Assembly (NCBI GenBank): GCA_963803295.1 | Contig: CAWDMC010000022.1 | Location: 186,001 to 250,000 of the forward strand | DNA: 64,000 nucleotides | Reading direction: 5' to 3' | DNA from: CAWDMC01 sp963803295 | GTDB taxonomy: Bacteria > Acidobacteriota > Terriglobia > UBA7540 | In this document: positions 53,972-62,646 of the stretch, piece after piece | Position numbering within the stretch: the first letter of the stretch is position 1 | Layout of the letters: each line of letters starts with the position of its first letter | Notes under the pieces: model-generated | The model's database searches: none | The model's input: only the letters and a program-made list of their open reading frames with translations | Told to the model about the DNA's origin: nothing | Program-made: the position numbers and the translations under genes

Positions 53972-54886
53972 ATGGCGCAATCGATTGGGTTTGTCGGCCT
54001 CGGAATCATGGGACATCCCATGGCCATGAACCTGGTGAAAGCCGGATTCCCCGTAACCGTGTTCAACCGCACTCCCGGAAAAACCGGGGCTCTGCAGCAG
54101 GCTGGAGCACAGGTGGCCGACTCGGCCGCGGCCGCAGCTCGTAATGCTGACGTCGTCATCATGATCGTCAGCGACTCGGCCGCCGTCGAGCAGGTGGTCA
54201 CAGGGCCCGGTGGAGTGCTCGAAGGATTGCGGCAGGGGGCGATCGTGTCGGATTCGAGCACCATCAGTCCCATGGTGAGCCGCAAGATGGCCTGCCATGC
54301 CGCGGGCAAGGGTGCAAGCTGGCTGGATGCACCGGTTACGGGAAGCAAGCATGGGGCAGAAAAGGGCGAACTCACCTTCATGATCGGGGGGGAGCGCGAA
54401 ACCTTCGATCGCGCCCTGCCGGTGCTGCAGGTGCTCGGCAAAAAGCACATATACTGCGGGGCGAACGGTTCGGGACTCTCAGCCAAGCTCGCCCAGAACG
54501 CCATCCAGGCAACCATGGTTGAAGTCTTCTGCGAGGGCTTTGTGCTGGCGCGAAAAGCCGGCGTGCGTCCCGAGGTAATGTTCGAGATCATCCAGTCAAG
54601 CATGGCTCGGGCCGCGCTTACCGACTTCAAGGCGCCCTTCATCTTCAGGGGCGATTTTACCCCTTACTTTCCGCTCAAGCTCATGCACAAGGATCTGGCG
54701 CTAGCCATGGAAGCCGCCTACGCCCAGGGGGTGCCGATGCCCACGGCGGCAGCGGTCAAGGAGGTGTACGGGGTCGCCAAAGCGCAGGGCAAAGGTGATC
54801 TTGACTACGCGGCGGTGATCACGTTTCTGGAAGAGGTGGCAGGGGTGACGGTGCGTGAGACGGCGGGGAAGGGTTTAGACATTTGA
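53972..54886 (+). CDS. NAD(P)-dependent 3-hydroxyisobutyrate dehydrogenase-family oxidoreductase
   Basis: The 304-residue protein starts at the ATG after AAAAGGAGCACCTGT. The cofactor site is IGFVGLGIMGHPMAMNLVKA; family motifs are DAPVTGSKHGAEKGELTFMI, the catalytic lysine in GSGLSAKLAQNA and KLMHKDLALAMEAA. Members include tartronate semialdehyde reductase, 3-hydroxyisobutyrate dehydrogenase and GLYR1-type reductases. The nearby glycerate kinase would fit tartronate semialdehyde reductase, but this is inference. A GACCGACCGGTC sequence upstream (about 53905) resembles a TetR-type operator. Confidence 0.88.
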   Translation: MAQSIGFVGLGIMGHPMAMNLVKAGFPVTVFNRTPGKTGALQQAGAQVADSAAAAARNADVVIMIVSDSAAVEQVVTGPGGVLEGLRQGAIVSDSSTISPMVSRKMACHAAGKGASWLDAPVTGSKHGAEKGELTFMIGGERETFDRALPVLQVLGKKHIYCGANGSGLSAKLAQNAIQATMVEVFCEGFVLARKAGVRPEVMFEIIQSSMARAALTDFKAPFIFRGDFTPYFPLKLMHKDLALAMEAAYAQGVPMPTAAAVKEVYGVAKAQGKGDLDYAAVITFLEEVAGVTVRETAGKGLDI

Positions 54887-55016
54887 GATCTCTACAAGGT
54901 AAGGGTAACAACATAATTGGCTGACCAAGACTCATAAGTTTCTTAAATCCACACGCCATTCGAAAAAAGCGACCTAGCATTTGCAGTAAGTTACGTTCGT
55001 CATAACTTTAACCGTC

Positions 55017-55934
55017 ATGGGACGAAACAGAAATAGAAAGAAAAATGTGGGCGGCATGCCGCAATTAACTCGCACCTCAAAGAACCAGCCTGAGACCGCC
55101 GATCATACAGGCGATCCCCAGCACAGCGGTACGCTCGGTAATGCGATTTCGGGCAAACCCTGTAACCCATCTACGCCACCCAAAGATAGCGATGCCAATG
55201 ATCATTCCAGCCAATCTCCATACTGGAAGAAAAGGGAAACGTGGAACTTCATCGTTCAGACATTGCTCCTTATTGTAGGCGTCTACGTCGCTAAGATTTA
55301 TTCTTGTCAACTTGGTCAAATGGTCGAATCTAACAGTATCAACCGAGAAGCCCTTGAAAATGTCCAACGCGCTTTTGTTCGAGTAACCGGGATAACCGTC
55401 GATCACGGAGCAATACAGACACCTGGGGGCGTACAAGGACATTGGGAAATTGGTGCCCACTGGGAAAACAGCGGTTCGACGCCGGCTTTGAATGTGATTC
55501 AATCCTTTGACGTGAAAAATTTGAGCGATGAGCCTGACGAAACTACCTTCGTAGGTGGTCATAACCCAAGCGAATATGTTCCGAGTGTCATCGGCCCAAG
55601 GGCACCACAGGATTCAGGTATCCTCCGAAGGCCAGAAAATTTTATTTTCGGCGGCTTGAGTCCACCGACTAAAAGCCATCCAACGGTCATAGCGGTCGGC
55701 GAGAGACCTATCGCTTGGGGTTGGATACCCTACAAAGATGCCTTCGATAGTTCGCATGTCACAGAGTTTTGTCAGGAACTCATTGAGGTTCGAAGTTCTA
55801 TCAACCGCCCGATTAACGCACCGGTCGGCTCCGGATTGTCCTTTCGCTGGGATGGATGCAAACACCATAACTGTCAGGACAAATATTGTAGTGATTATAA
55901 TTCCATAAGCGATCTCCTTGAAATGAAGCGATAG
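55017..55934 (+). CDS. Membrane-anchored orphan protein in AT-richer patch
   Basis: A 305-residue protein with a basic, low-complexity N-terminus, one membrane span (WNFIVQTLLLIVGVYVAKIY) and a soluble C-terminal domain (ALENVQRAFVRVTGI, GHWEIGAHWENSGSTPALNV). The helix after the span (SNSINREALENVQRAF) is common in small bacterial membrane proteins of unknown function. The stretch is visibly AT-richer and its codons differ from neighbours, suggesting horizontal acquisition. No function is proposed. Confidence 0.65.
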   Translation: MGRNRNRKKNVGGMPQLTRTSKNQPETADHTGDPQHSGTLGNAISGKPCNPSTPPKDSDANDHSSQSPYWKKRETWNFIVQTLLLIVGVYVAKIYSCQLGQMVESNSINREALENVQRAFVRVTGITVDHGAIQTPGGVQGHWEIGAHWENSGSTPALNVIQSFDVKNLSDEPDETTFVGGHNPSEYVPSVIGPRAPQDSGILRRPENFIFGGLSPPTKSHPTVIAVGERPIAWGWIPYKDAFDSSHVTEFCQELIEVRSSINRPINAPVGSGLSFRWDGCKHHNCQDKYCSDYNSISDLLEMKR

Positions 55935-56055
55935 GTCATTGGGCAGCCAACTATATCTGTTCCCAAGAAAAAGCTATTCAAAGCAGAGGATCGGATTGCC
56001 TTTATACAGTTCTTGGCACGGCCGACGGAGTCGGGCGAGGCGGGTTCACTGACCT

Positions 56056-56436
56056 TCAATCTAAAGTAGTCTTCGGACTTCCGAAAACGGCGGACCGGAC
56101 GAACCACATTCCCATTTGGTTCCTGACGAGGGAGTCCGGCTTCATGTGGAAGCTCATTATCGATTCGTAAGGCAGGATGTTCAGGAAGAAGACTAAATAC
56201 GATGGCATGCCCAACGCAGCCGGAAAAGCCACGCAGTGGGCCAAGGCGCAGTCGGTGAATTTCGGCAGTTCTTCCTCGGAGCTCACCCGCATGTCATGGT
56301 CCCATTGAACAGCTTCCGCTTCTTCTAAACTAACAAGCGTCTGGATATCCCTGGACACTGCCTTCCAAAGCACCTTGGAGCGGCAGAAGGTCCCGCGAGG
56401 TATGCCCGCTTTTTCTTTGGAAAAGCCGGCGCTCAT
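56056..56436 (-). CDS. Possible hypothetical protein
   Basis: A 126-residue frame (starting MSAGFSKEKAGIPRGTF) with no recognised family. It lies in the same AT-richer patch as 55017-55934. There is no convincing ribosome-binding site; it may be chance. Confidence 0.3.
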   Translation of the reverse strand: MSAGFSKEKAGIPRGTFCRSKVLWKAVSRDIQTLVSLEEAEAVQWDHDMRVSSEEELPKFTDCALAHCVAFPAALGMPSYLVFFLNILPYESIMSFHMKPDSLVRNQMGMWFVRSAVFGSPKTTLD

Positions 56437-56477
56437 AGAGCCCGCTACAATTGTCGAATCCGCTCCGTACGGTCTCC

Positions 56478-57104
56478 ATGCAGCTATTGGCTAAGACCGC
56501 CGATTACCTCGCGCTCACCTACGCGATCCTCTACTTCCCTGCCCCTTTCTTCTGGCTTTTGATCCATCCCTTCATCCGCTTCTGGCGGCGCTTTGGTACC
56601 CGCTCGTTCTGGATCGCTCTGCCCGTCTGGATGACCTCTGCTACGATGCTGCTGCTTCTGCGGCACAGGATCTTCGCCGAACGTTTCTCTCGCAATCTCC
56701 TGACCACGATCGCTGGACTGATCCTACTCGGCCTGGGGCTTTGGATCGGCCGGCGGGTTCACCGCAACTTCGGACTGAAGCGCCTGGGGGGACTGCACGA
56801 GATGAATCCCGTGCGCTACGGGCGCACGGTGGTGAGTCACGGGATTTACGCCCGGCTGCGCCATCCGCGCTACGTTGAGTACATGATCAGCTTTGTAGGC
56901 TTCGCCCTGCTCACGGAAGCCGGGGGTATTTTTGTGCTGGCAATTGTCACCATCTTGATGTATGTAATAGTCGCACCGCTCGAAGAGCGGGAGCTTTGTG
57001 AGCACTACGGTTCCGAGTATGAGGCTTACACTCGGGCAGTACCTCGCTTCTTCCCACACTTACGGCCCCGCGCCCGCCCCGACCGTAGGGGATCAAGCCT
57101 CTGA
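56478..57104 (+). CDS. ICMT/PEMT-like membrane methyltransferase
   Basis: A 208-residue integral membrane protein with about four spans in the first 150 residues. The C-terminal signature GIYARLRHPRYVEYMISFVG and APLEERELCEHYGSEYEAYT are those of isoprenylcysteine carboxyl methyltransferase-like enzymes. They bind SAM through the last helices and methylate membrane-embedded substrates. The start is the ATG at 56478; a TTG at 56451 is an alternative. Its substrate is unknown. Confidence 0.85.
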   Translation: MQLLAKTADYLALTYAILYFPAPFFWLLIHPFIRFWRRFGTRSFWIALPVWMTSATMLLLLRHRIFAERFSRNLLTTIAGLILLGLGLWIGRRVHRNFGLKRLGGLHEMNPVRYGRTVVSHGIYARLRHPRYVEYMISFVGFALLTEAGGIFVLAIVTILMYVIVAPLEERELCEHYGSEYEAYTRAVPRFFPHLRPRARPDRRGSSL

Positions 57105-57228
57105 AACCGTTGCAGCCCGAGGAGGGCGGTGGACGCCCTCCCTGCTGCGGTATCACGATTTTCGTTCCACTTTCAACCCTCGAATGCAAGCCTCTCCGGA
57201 GCCGGTCTAGAGCTATCCGGAGGTTCCT

Positions 57229-58419
57229 ATGCATCGAATCAATTCCTTCTTCACCTCGCTTGGCTTGCTGGCGATCATGGGTCTTCTCACCCTGCCACTG
57301 GCGGCGCAGGCACCCTGTCAAGGAGTCACAACGCTGGTCGGATCACCGGAAGACCAGTTGATGCTCGCCTACAACGGCGCCGACAAACCGGAGGAGCAAA
57401 TTGCGGCATTGGAGAAATACTCCCAGGGGCACGCCGACCCCAAGTTCATTCCCTGCGTCAACGAGTATTTCACCACGGTTTACCTGAAGACCGGAGACTA
57501 TCAAAAGGCCATCAAGTCCGGTGAGAGGGCGTTGGCTGTGAACTACCACAGCCTGAATCTGATCGTCAACCTGCTGAAAGCCTACGTGGCCACTGGCAAT
57601 CCAAGCCCCGATGCCTTTTCCTTGATCGCCAAGGTTCCGGAGCAAATGAAGACCGAGTCCAACCTGACGAAACCGCAGAACGTCAGCGATGAGCAATGGA
57701 TCAGGATGCAGCACGACGAAGACGAAGCCATCAAGCAGGATCGCGCCTACGTTGAGTACGCCTTCTTTGTGCTGCTTCCGCGCGTGCGGGACGGCGCAAA
57801 GCGCGTCCAGTACCTCAACGACTTCGCCCAGTCCTATCCCGATACGACGAACAAGAGCCAGGTCGCGTACAATTACTTTCTGGCCTACGAGCTTGCCGGC
57901 AACTCCGCCAAGGCGGAAGAATGGGGTGAGAAGTCGATCGCGGCTGATCCCAATTACATTGAGGCTTTGAACGCGCTGGCTTACCATTACGCCCTGGCTA
58001 GCGGCACCCATTTCGACAAGGCTGCCAAGTATGCCAGAAAGGCGGCTAGCCTTGTCTCCACCATGAAAAAGACAGAAGGCGTGTCGGACCGCGACTTTGC
58101 CGGCTTTAAGAACCTGCAGCTAGGGATGGCCCGCCTTACCCAGGGCTACGTATTGCTGAAAGCAGCCGAGGCCGACCGCAAAGTCGCTCCTGCCATCGAC
58201 CAATTGAAAGCCGCCTCGGCAACGCTCGGTTCCCATCCGGAACTCGAAGGCGAGGCTTTGTATTTCCTAGCTGTCGCTTATGAACTACAATGGCCAGTAC
58301 CCAACCATCATCTTGCCGACGCCGCGCTTACCAAGGGATCGAGCATTCCCAGCCGTTGGCAGGGGCAGACCCAGAATATGTTGGAGAAGGTGCAGGCAAG
58401 AGAGCGTCGGGGTGAGTGA
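57229..58419 (+). CDS. Exported TPR-containing protein
   Basis: A 396-residue protein after a clear AUCCGGAGGUUCCU ribosome-binding site. It has a signal peptide (LGLLAIMGLLTLPLAAQA) and several degenerate TPRs (YNYFLAYELAGNSAKAEEWG, ALNALAYHYALASGTHFDKA). A pair of cysteines (PCQGV, IPCVNEY) might form a disulphide. Typical of acidobacterial secreted tetratricopeptide proteins; function unknown. Confidence 0.85.
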   Translation: MHRINSFFTSLGLLAIMGLLTLPLAAQAPCQGVTTLVGSPEDQLMLAYNGADKPEEQIAALEKYSQGHADPKFIPCVNEYFTTVYLKTGDYQKAIKSGERALAVNYHSLNLIVNLLKAYVATGNPSPDAFSLIAKVPEQMKTESNLTKPQNVSDEQWIRMQHDEDEAIKQDRAYVEYAFFVLLPRVRDGAKRVQYLNDFAQSYPDTTNKSQVAYNYFLAYELAGNSAKAEEWGEKSIAADPNYIEALNALAYHYALASGTHFDKAAKYARKAASLVSTMKKTEGVSDRDFAGFKNLQLGMARLTQGYVLLKAAEADRKVAPAIDQLKAASATLGSHPELEGEALYFLAVAYELQWPVPNHHLADAALTKGSSIPSRWQGQTQNMLEKVQARERRGE

Positions 58420-58463
58420 GCCGGAGGTTCACGGCCTCGACACTGCGGTAGGCAAGGCGCGGA

Positions 58464-58663
58464 CCCACCGGGTGTGGCAGCGACGCTTTGTTCCCTTCAA
58501 TGTCTACACAGAGAAGAAGGTGCTGCAAAAACTCGATTACATGCACAACAACCCCGTGAAACGGAGACTCGCAACTTCGCCCGGCGACTGGCCGTGGTCG
58601 AGTTGGCGGTTTTACTACCTGGAAGACCGGTCGACTCTGGAAATGGACCGTTTGGACCGATGA
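58464..58663 (+). pseudogene. C-terminal remnant of a REP-associated tyrosine transposase (RAYT)
   Basis: The last ~65 residues of a RAYT/TnpA_REP-like protein: VWQRRFVPFNVYTEKKVLQK and LDYMHNNPVKRRLATSPGDW, ending in WSSWRFYYLED. This is the conserved tail of such enzymes. The N-terminal HUH motif and catalytic tyrosine are absent, replaced by the end of the TPR gene, so the element is dead here. REP-like hairpins stand immediately downstream (58691 onward), as expected for a RAYT locus. RAYTs cut and move REP palindromes. Confidence 0.82.
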
Positions 58664-58690
58664 ACAACCCCGGTGGCACGCCTGTGCTAA

Positions 58691-58720
58691 GGCGCAGACC
58701 CGAAAAGCAAGGTCTGCGCC
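58691..58720. repeat. REP-like hairpin beside the RAYT remnant (family A-like)
   Basis: GGCGCAGACC (58691-58700) pairs perfectly with GGTCTGCGCC (58711-58720) around a 10-base loop, 27 bases after the transposase stop. The CGCAGAC/GTCTGCG core is shared with the hairpins at 31489 and 39010. Confidence 0.7.
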
Positions 58721-58749
58721 CCTTCAGACTACGCAAGCCACTGGGGTTG

Positions 58750-58780
58750 CGCATACATGCCGTCGTTTGGCATGTATGCG
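58750..58780. repeat. Palindromic element B, left copy
   Basis: CGCATACATGCC and GGCATGTATGCG form a perfect 12-bp stem with a GTCGTTT loop. An inverted copy with a reverse-complemented loop lies at 59073-59103, 293 bases away. Confidence 0.75.
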
Positions 58781-58919
58781 ATCACGGCAGGCGATCCATA
58801 GGCAGCAGAGAACTATCCTTCAAGAAATAGAACCGGAAACTCGACCAGGGCCACTGATTGGGGTTAAGTAACCAGACCGTACCTTAAAAAGGGCTTTATG
58901 GGATTGCCGTGCACGTAAA

Positions 58920-58936
58920 CGGGCTTTTCCAGCCCG
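58920..58936. repeat. CGGGCT/AGCCCG hairpin (family C, copy 3)
   Basis: CGGGCT and AGCCCG flank TTTCC, the same design as the hairpin at 28700-28717. It lies between the two inverted copies of element B. The rest of the 58664-59400 gap has no recognisable gene. Confidence 0.4.
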
Positions 58937-59072
58937 CTTCCTCTCACTCCGCACATTCAGATCATTAGAAGCGCTGTTGCCGACGCGATAGATAGGGAAC
59001 ATGAAGATGGACAGTGGGCGGCAAGGTGAGGTCGCCAGCATTCTCTCGCAGCAAGGCAAATCAGCCCGCAGC

Positions 59073-59103
59073 CGCACACATGCCAAACGACGGCATGTAT
59101 GCG
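59073..59103. repeat. Palindromic element B, right inverted copy
   Basis: CGCACACATGCC and GGCATGTATGCG (one mismatch) around AAACGAC, which is the reverse complement of the left loop. About 50 bases around both copies are similar, so the pair forms an inverted repeat flanking 58781-59072. Confidence 0.75.
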
Positions 59104-59400
59104 CCACCCCCGTGGCCCGCGGTTGGCCCTTAGCAGCTCGCCGAAATGCTCTGGCGACCCATACAATGTTCTTGGCCTGTCTCTGAGCGCGTACCCACGC
59201 CAACGGGCGAACGTCTGTACGCCGGATTCATTCAAATTCAAACACCTCCAGGCCGAAGCACGAAAGAACCCACGGGCACACAAACCCTGCCGTGGCTACC
59301 CGATCAAGTTCGCAGCCATCAGACCCCGATGTCTGCGCCACCCCAATGGTGTGCAAGCGCTGTGTTATGATTCTGCGCGCGACGTGGAGCTCGCCAACTC

Positions 59401-60834
59401 ATGCTACGAAGAAACCTTTTGGGTGCTTTCCTCACTCTGCCCGCGGCAAAATCCCTGAATCGCTCCCTGGCGTTATCACGAGCGCCACGGGGAACGCCGG
59501 CTGCTCCTCTGAATGCGGAATCGATGCGCGCAGCCTGGGGACCGCTGGCCTGGGGTGGTTACAGCGGCAACTCCATGACAATCGATGTGGGACAACCGTG
59601 GCGGTTGCAAGCGTGGGATCAGGCGCAGTTCGTGCCGTGCTGGGAGATCGATGAGAAGCTCTGGTTTTTCAGCGAATGGCTGGAGACGACGGGCACACGA
59701 TCCCCTTACGACTACGAACCTATTTCTGACAAGCAGGACCGCTACACGCACGTCGAAATCACCGAGCTTGGACCGGCTCGGATCGTTTTGCATTGGCGCT
59801 ATGCGCTATGCGACTCCACCCGGCGCGCCGGCATCTTTCACGGTAATACCTGGGCGGAGGAATACCACACGATCTATCCGGACGGATTGACCGTCCGCAA
59901 GTTGATCGCGTATCCCGGAACCGAGACGGTTGCTGAAGGCGAGCCACGCTTCTGGGAGGTTGCGGAAATCGACCTAATCTTCGCCCCGCCCAGCACTCTC
60001 GGCGATACTATTACAGGGACGCCTCTCCGCGTCACAAGCACCGCGGGTCATTCTTATGCGGTGAAGTGGCCCTCCACGGGCGATCCCTGGATGTGCAAGC
60101 GCGAGCCGCACACCGGCGAGTGGCCGTCCTACATTTTTCGGGCAGGTGTTAAGGATCGGCCTGAGCCCTACCTGGTTGTTCCCAATCGCAAGGACTACTT
60201 CCCCCGGCGGACGTGTCCCGCCTGCAAAGGCGACCACCCTTGCATCTTGCTTTGGCTGACTCCTCATTTCTACAAGCACTGGCCCGGCTACAAAGGGGAA
60301 TATGAGATCGGCGTCGAGGCCACTGAGGCCGACATGAAGGACCATCCGATCTCGATGCCTTTGGTCAGCGTGCTCCCCTGGGTGCACGATTTCTACTTTC
60401 AGCCGGGCGACCACGCTAACGAACCCCTCGATCCCGCCTGGAGCCCGGCGGCGGGCACGACTTGGCTCATGCTCTGGGGAACCTCGCGTCAGAATGACCA
60501 GCACATCCGCCAAGTGGCGCGCCAGTGGATGAATCCAGCCAAGCTGAAGATGGCAGAGGGTGAAGATGCCGGATTCGACCCGGCCGAGAACCTCTACAAG
60601 ATGAATCCCGGGCATAACCGCTGCGTCTTTTCTCTTGAAGCTAGCCCGGAAGCTCCTCTGGTCAACCCAACCCTCAAGTTGCTAAACTGGGGCTTCCATC
60701 CAGCCCAGATTATCCTGAACGACCAGTTGGCGCCGCCGGAACGATGGCGGGCAACGTGGCACCAGAACCATTTGGTTGTGTGGCTCGATCAGGTCCTAAA
60801 GGCTCAAACACGGATTCGCATCGAAACCCTCTGA
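59401..60834 (+). CDS. Secreted orphan protein, possibly Tat-exported
   Basis: A 477-residue protein starting MLRRNLLGAFLTLPAAKSLN, with an RRNLL twin-arginine-like start. The rest is rich in aromatic residues (WAEEYHTIYPDG, YFPRRTCPACKGDHPCILLW, FYKHWPGYKGEYEIGVEA) and has a CPACKGDHPC cysteine cluster. No catalytic family is recognised; the beta-rich pattern suggests a carbohydrate- or cell-surface-active protein. Its stop shares bases with the start of the next gene (TGATG), so both are translated together with a glycosyltransferase. Confidence 0.65.
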   Translation: MLRRNLLGAFLTLPAAKSLNRSLALSRAPRGTPAAPLNAESMRAAWGPLAWGGYSGNSMTIDVGQPWRLQAWDQAQFVPCWEIDEKLWFFSEWLETTGTRSPYDYEPISDKQDRYTHVEITELGPARIVLHWRYALCDSTRRAGIFHGNTWAEEYHTIYPDGLTVRKLIAYPGTETVAEGEPRFWEVAEIDLIFAPPSTLGDTITGTPLRVTSTAGHSYAVKWPSTGDPWMCKREPHTGEWPSYIFRAGVKDRPEPYLVVPNRKDYFPRRTCPACKGDHPCILLWLTPHFYKHWPGYKGEYEIGVEATEADMKDHPISMPLVSVLPWVHDFYFQPGDHANEPLDPAWSPAAGTTWLMLWGTSRQNDQHIRQVARQWMNPAKLKMAEGEDAGFDPAENLYKMNPGHNRCVFSLEASPEAPLVNPTLKLLNWGFHPAQIILNDQLAPPERWRATWHQNHLVVWLDQVLKAQTRIRIETL

Positions 60835-62123
60835 TGTCACGCTTTGTTCTAACCACGCTTGGCTCTCTTGGTGACCTGCACCCATATCTCGTCGTGGCGA
60901 TAGGATTGCACCGCCGGGGCCACGACGTAGTTTTAGCAGCGTCGGAAATCTATCGCCAGAAAGTGGAAGCTGAGGGCGTGCTCTTTCGTGCGGTGCGGCC
61001 TGATATCCGGCAGTTGGCCGAAGATCCCGAACTGGGCAGACGCCTGTGGAATCTACGCGAGGGTCCCGAGTACGTGGTCCGCAAGCTGGTTCTGCCGCAC
61101 CTGGCCGAGACTTACGAGGACCTGCTCGCCGCCTCCCATGGGGCGGATCTCCTGGTTTCACACGCCCTGGCCTTCGCAACCCCACTCGTCGCCGAGAAGC
61201 TTAAGTTGCCCTGGGTATCGGCGGCACTGCAACCAATGGCCTTCATGTCGAGCTACGACCCACCGGTACTCGCGCCCGCGCCCTACTTGTACCGGCTGCG
61301 CCACCTGGGCCATCTGCCTTACCGGCTTCTCTTCAGCCTGGTTTCCCGGCAGACGAAATCCTGGATGGAGCCGGTTCACCGGCTGCGGAAGGACCTCGGT
61401 CTCCCGCCTTCACATGCCAATCCGATGCTAGAAGGCTCATTCTCCCCATTTGGCACACTGGCTTGGTTCTCTTCGATATTGGGCGAACCCCAACCTGACT
61501 GGCCTTCGCGAACGACGATTACAGGCTTCCCTTTCTATGATCGGGACGAGCCGGGGGTTGAGCCCGACCGGGCCCTGGAGCAGTTCCTCGCCTCCAGCGA
61601 ACCCCCGGTTGTTTTCACCTTGGGATCATCCGCAACCATGGACGCACGTGATTTCTTCTCCGTAAGCCTCGCCGCCGCTCGCCGCGCGGGCACCCGCGCC
61701 CTGCTGGTGGCTGGCCGGGGCTCCAGCAACCTGACGGCGGGTTTGCAGCCGGATCGGGCGTTCGTGGCCGAGTACGCGCCCTACTCGACTGTGCTGCCGC
61801 GCGCCGCGGCCACCGTGCACCAGGGAGGAATCGGCACAACGGCCCAGGCGTTGCGGGCGGGTCGTCCCATGCTGGTGGTTCCCCACGGGTTCGATCAGCC
61901 GGACAACGCAGAGCGGGTGAGAAAACTCGGCGTTAGCCGCACGATCGCGCGCGAAAACTACACGATGGCGAGAGTGTCCAGAGAACTCACGGTTTTGCTC
62001 GAGGATCCCAGCTACAGCATCCGTTCGGCGGAGATGCGCGGCCAAATCCTGGGAGAAGACGGAGTCGAGGCCTCCTGTGACAAAATCGAGGAGATCGTGC
62101 GAGAGTCCCGTCGCTTGTCGTAG
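60834..62123 (+). CDS. GT1 (UDP-glycosyltransferase-like) enzyme
   Basis: A 429-residue protein starting MSRFVLTTLGSLGDLHPYLV (ATG 60834, overlapping the previous stop by one base). The N-terminal acceptor domain has GSLGDLHP and the C-terminal donor domain has the GT1 signature HQGGIGTTAQALRAGRPMLV with VPHGFDQPDNAERV. GT1 enzymes transfer sugars from UDP- or dTDP-donors to lipids, sterols or macrolides. Coupling to a secreted orphan protein is unusual. The donor and acceptor are unknown. Confidence 0.9.
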   Translation: MSRFVLTTLGSLGDLHPYLVVAIGLHRRGHDVVLAASEIYRQKVEAEGVLFRAVRPDIRQLAEDPELGRRLWNLREGPEYVVRKLVLPHLAETYEDLLAASHGADLLVSHALAFATPLVAEKLKLPWVSAALQPMAFMSSYDPPVLAPAPYLYRLRHLGHLPYRLLFSLVSRQTKSWMEPVHRLRKDLGLPPSHANPMLEGSFSPFGTLAWFSSILGEPQPDWPSRTTITGFPFYDRDEPGVEPDRALEQFLASSEPPVVFTLGSSATMDARDFFSVSLAAARRAGTRALLVAGRGSSNLTAGLQPDRAFVAEYAPYSTVLPRAAATVHQGGIGTTAQALRAGRPMLVVPHGFDQPDNAERVRKLGVSRTIARENYTMARVSRELTVLLEDPSYSIRSAEMRGQILGEDGVEASCDKIEEIVRESRRLS

Positions 62124-62204
62124 CGCGAGGGCTTCAGCCCGGCGCGCACACCGGTACGAGGCTGCTTCCTTTGCCGGGAAAAGAAAGCCGAACAAAAATT
62201 CCAC

Positions 62205-62234
62205 TTGACACCGACCGGCCGATCGGCGTAGAGT
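62205..62234 (+). promoter_or_regulatory. Promoter with internal palindrome upstream of thrC
   Basis: TTGACA (62205-62210) and TAGAGT (62229-62234) are 18 bases apart. The spacer contains CCGACCGG-CCGATCGG (62211-62226), an imperfect palindrome placed where a repressor (for example TetR family) would block RNA polymerase. Confidence 0.55.
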
Positions 62235-62274
62235 AAGTGCTTACAACTGAATAGCCGATTCAGAGAACCCTGAA

Positions 62275-62383
62275 TCTCATCGAGAGTGGCCGAGGGACGG
62301 GCCCTATGACGCCACGGCAACCGCCCCGCTTCAGCAGCGGGGGACAGGTGCTAACTCCTACCCGGTAATTGGGGGAGATGAGA
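62275..62383 (+). promoter_or_regulatory. SAM-I (S-box) riboswitch
   Basis: The S-box core is clear: P1 TCTCATC (62275-62281) pairs with GATGAGA (62377-62383). The conserved GAGAGTGG, GAGGGACGGGCCC, ATGACGCCACGGCAACC and AGGTGCTAACTCC elements are in order. A transcription terminator follows at 62405. SAM-bound RNA would favour termination, reducing thrC expression when methionine/SAM is plentiful. Confidence 0.93.
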
Positions 62384-62404
62384 GGGGCTGAAGCAAGTTT
62401 CGTA

Positions 62405-62435
62405 AAGCCTCCCTGATTTCCTTCGGGAGGCTTTT
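62405..62435 (+). terminator. Intrinsic terminator of the SAM-I riboswitch
   Basis: AAGCCTCCC (62405-62413) and GGGAGGCTT (62425-62433) form a 9-bp stem followed by TT and a short T-run. An alternative pairing with AGAGGGGCT of the P1 3' side is plausible as the antiterminator. Confidence 0.78.
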
Positions 62436-62547
62436 CCAGTCTATAAGCCTTCCGAAGCGCCTTCCCAAATTAATATTCTCTTCCCGAACCCTCCGATGAG
62501 AAATTGAGACCTTTGGACGACTTCGGTTTACGGGAGCCGTAGTAGAA

Positions 62548-62646
62548 ATGAACGACACAGGTCACCGAGCCGAAATTAAGCGTGAACACCATAGATTGTC
62601 TCGCGGCCAGGAGCTTCCGATTTTCGTTGGGGGAGGGTTTATTTAA
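62548..62646 (+). CDS. Possible 32-residue leader ORF coupled to thrC
   Basis: The frame begins MNDTGHRAEIKREHHRLSRG and ends TAATG, so its stop overlaps the thrC start by one base. A GGGAG lies upstream of its ATG. The thrC ribosome-binding site (GGGGGAGGG) is inside it. It may be a coupling ORF or chance; no family is recognised. Confidence 0.35.
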   Translation: MNDTGHRAEIKREHHRLSRGQELPIFVGGGFI

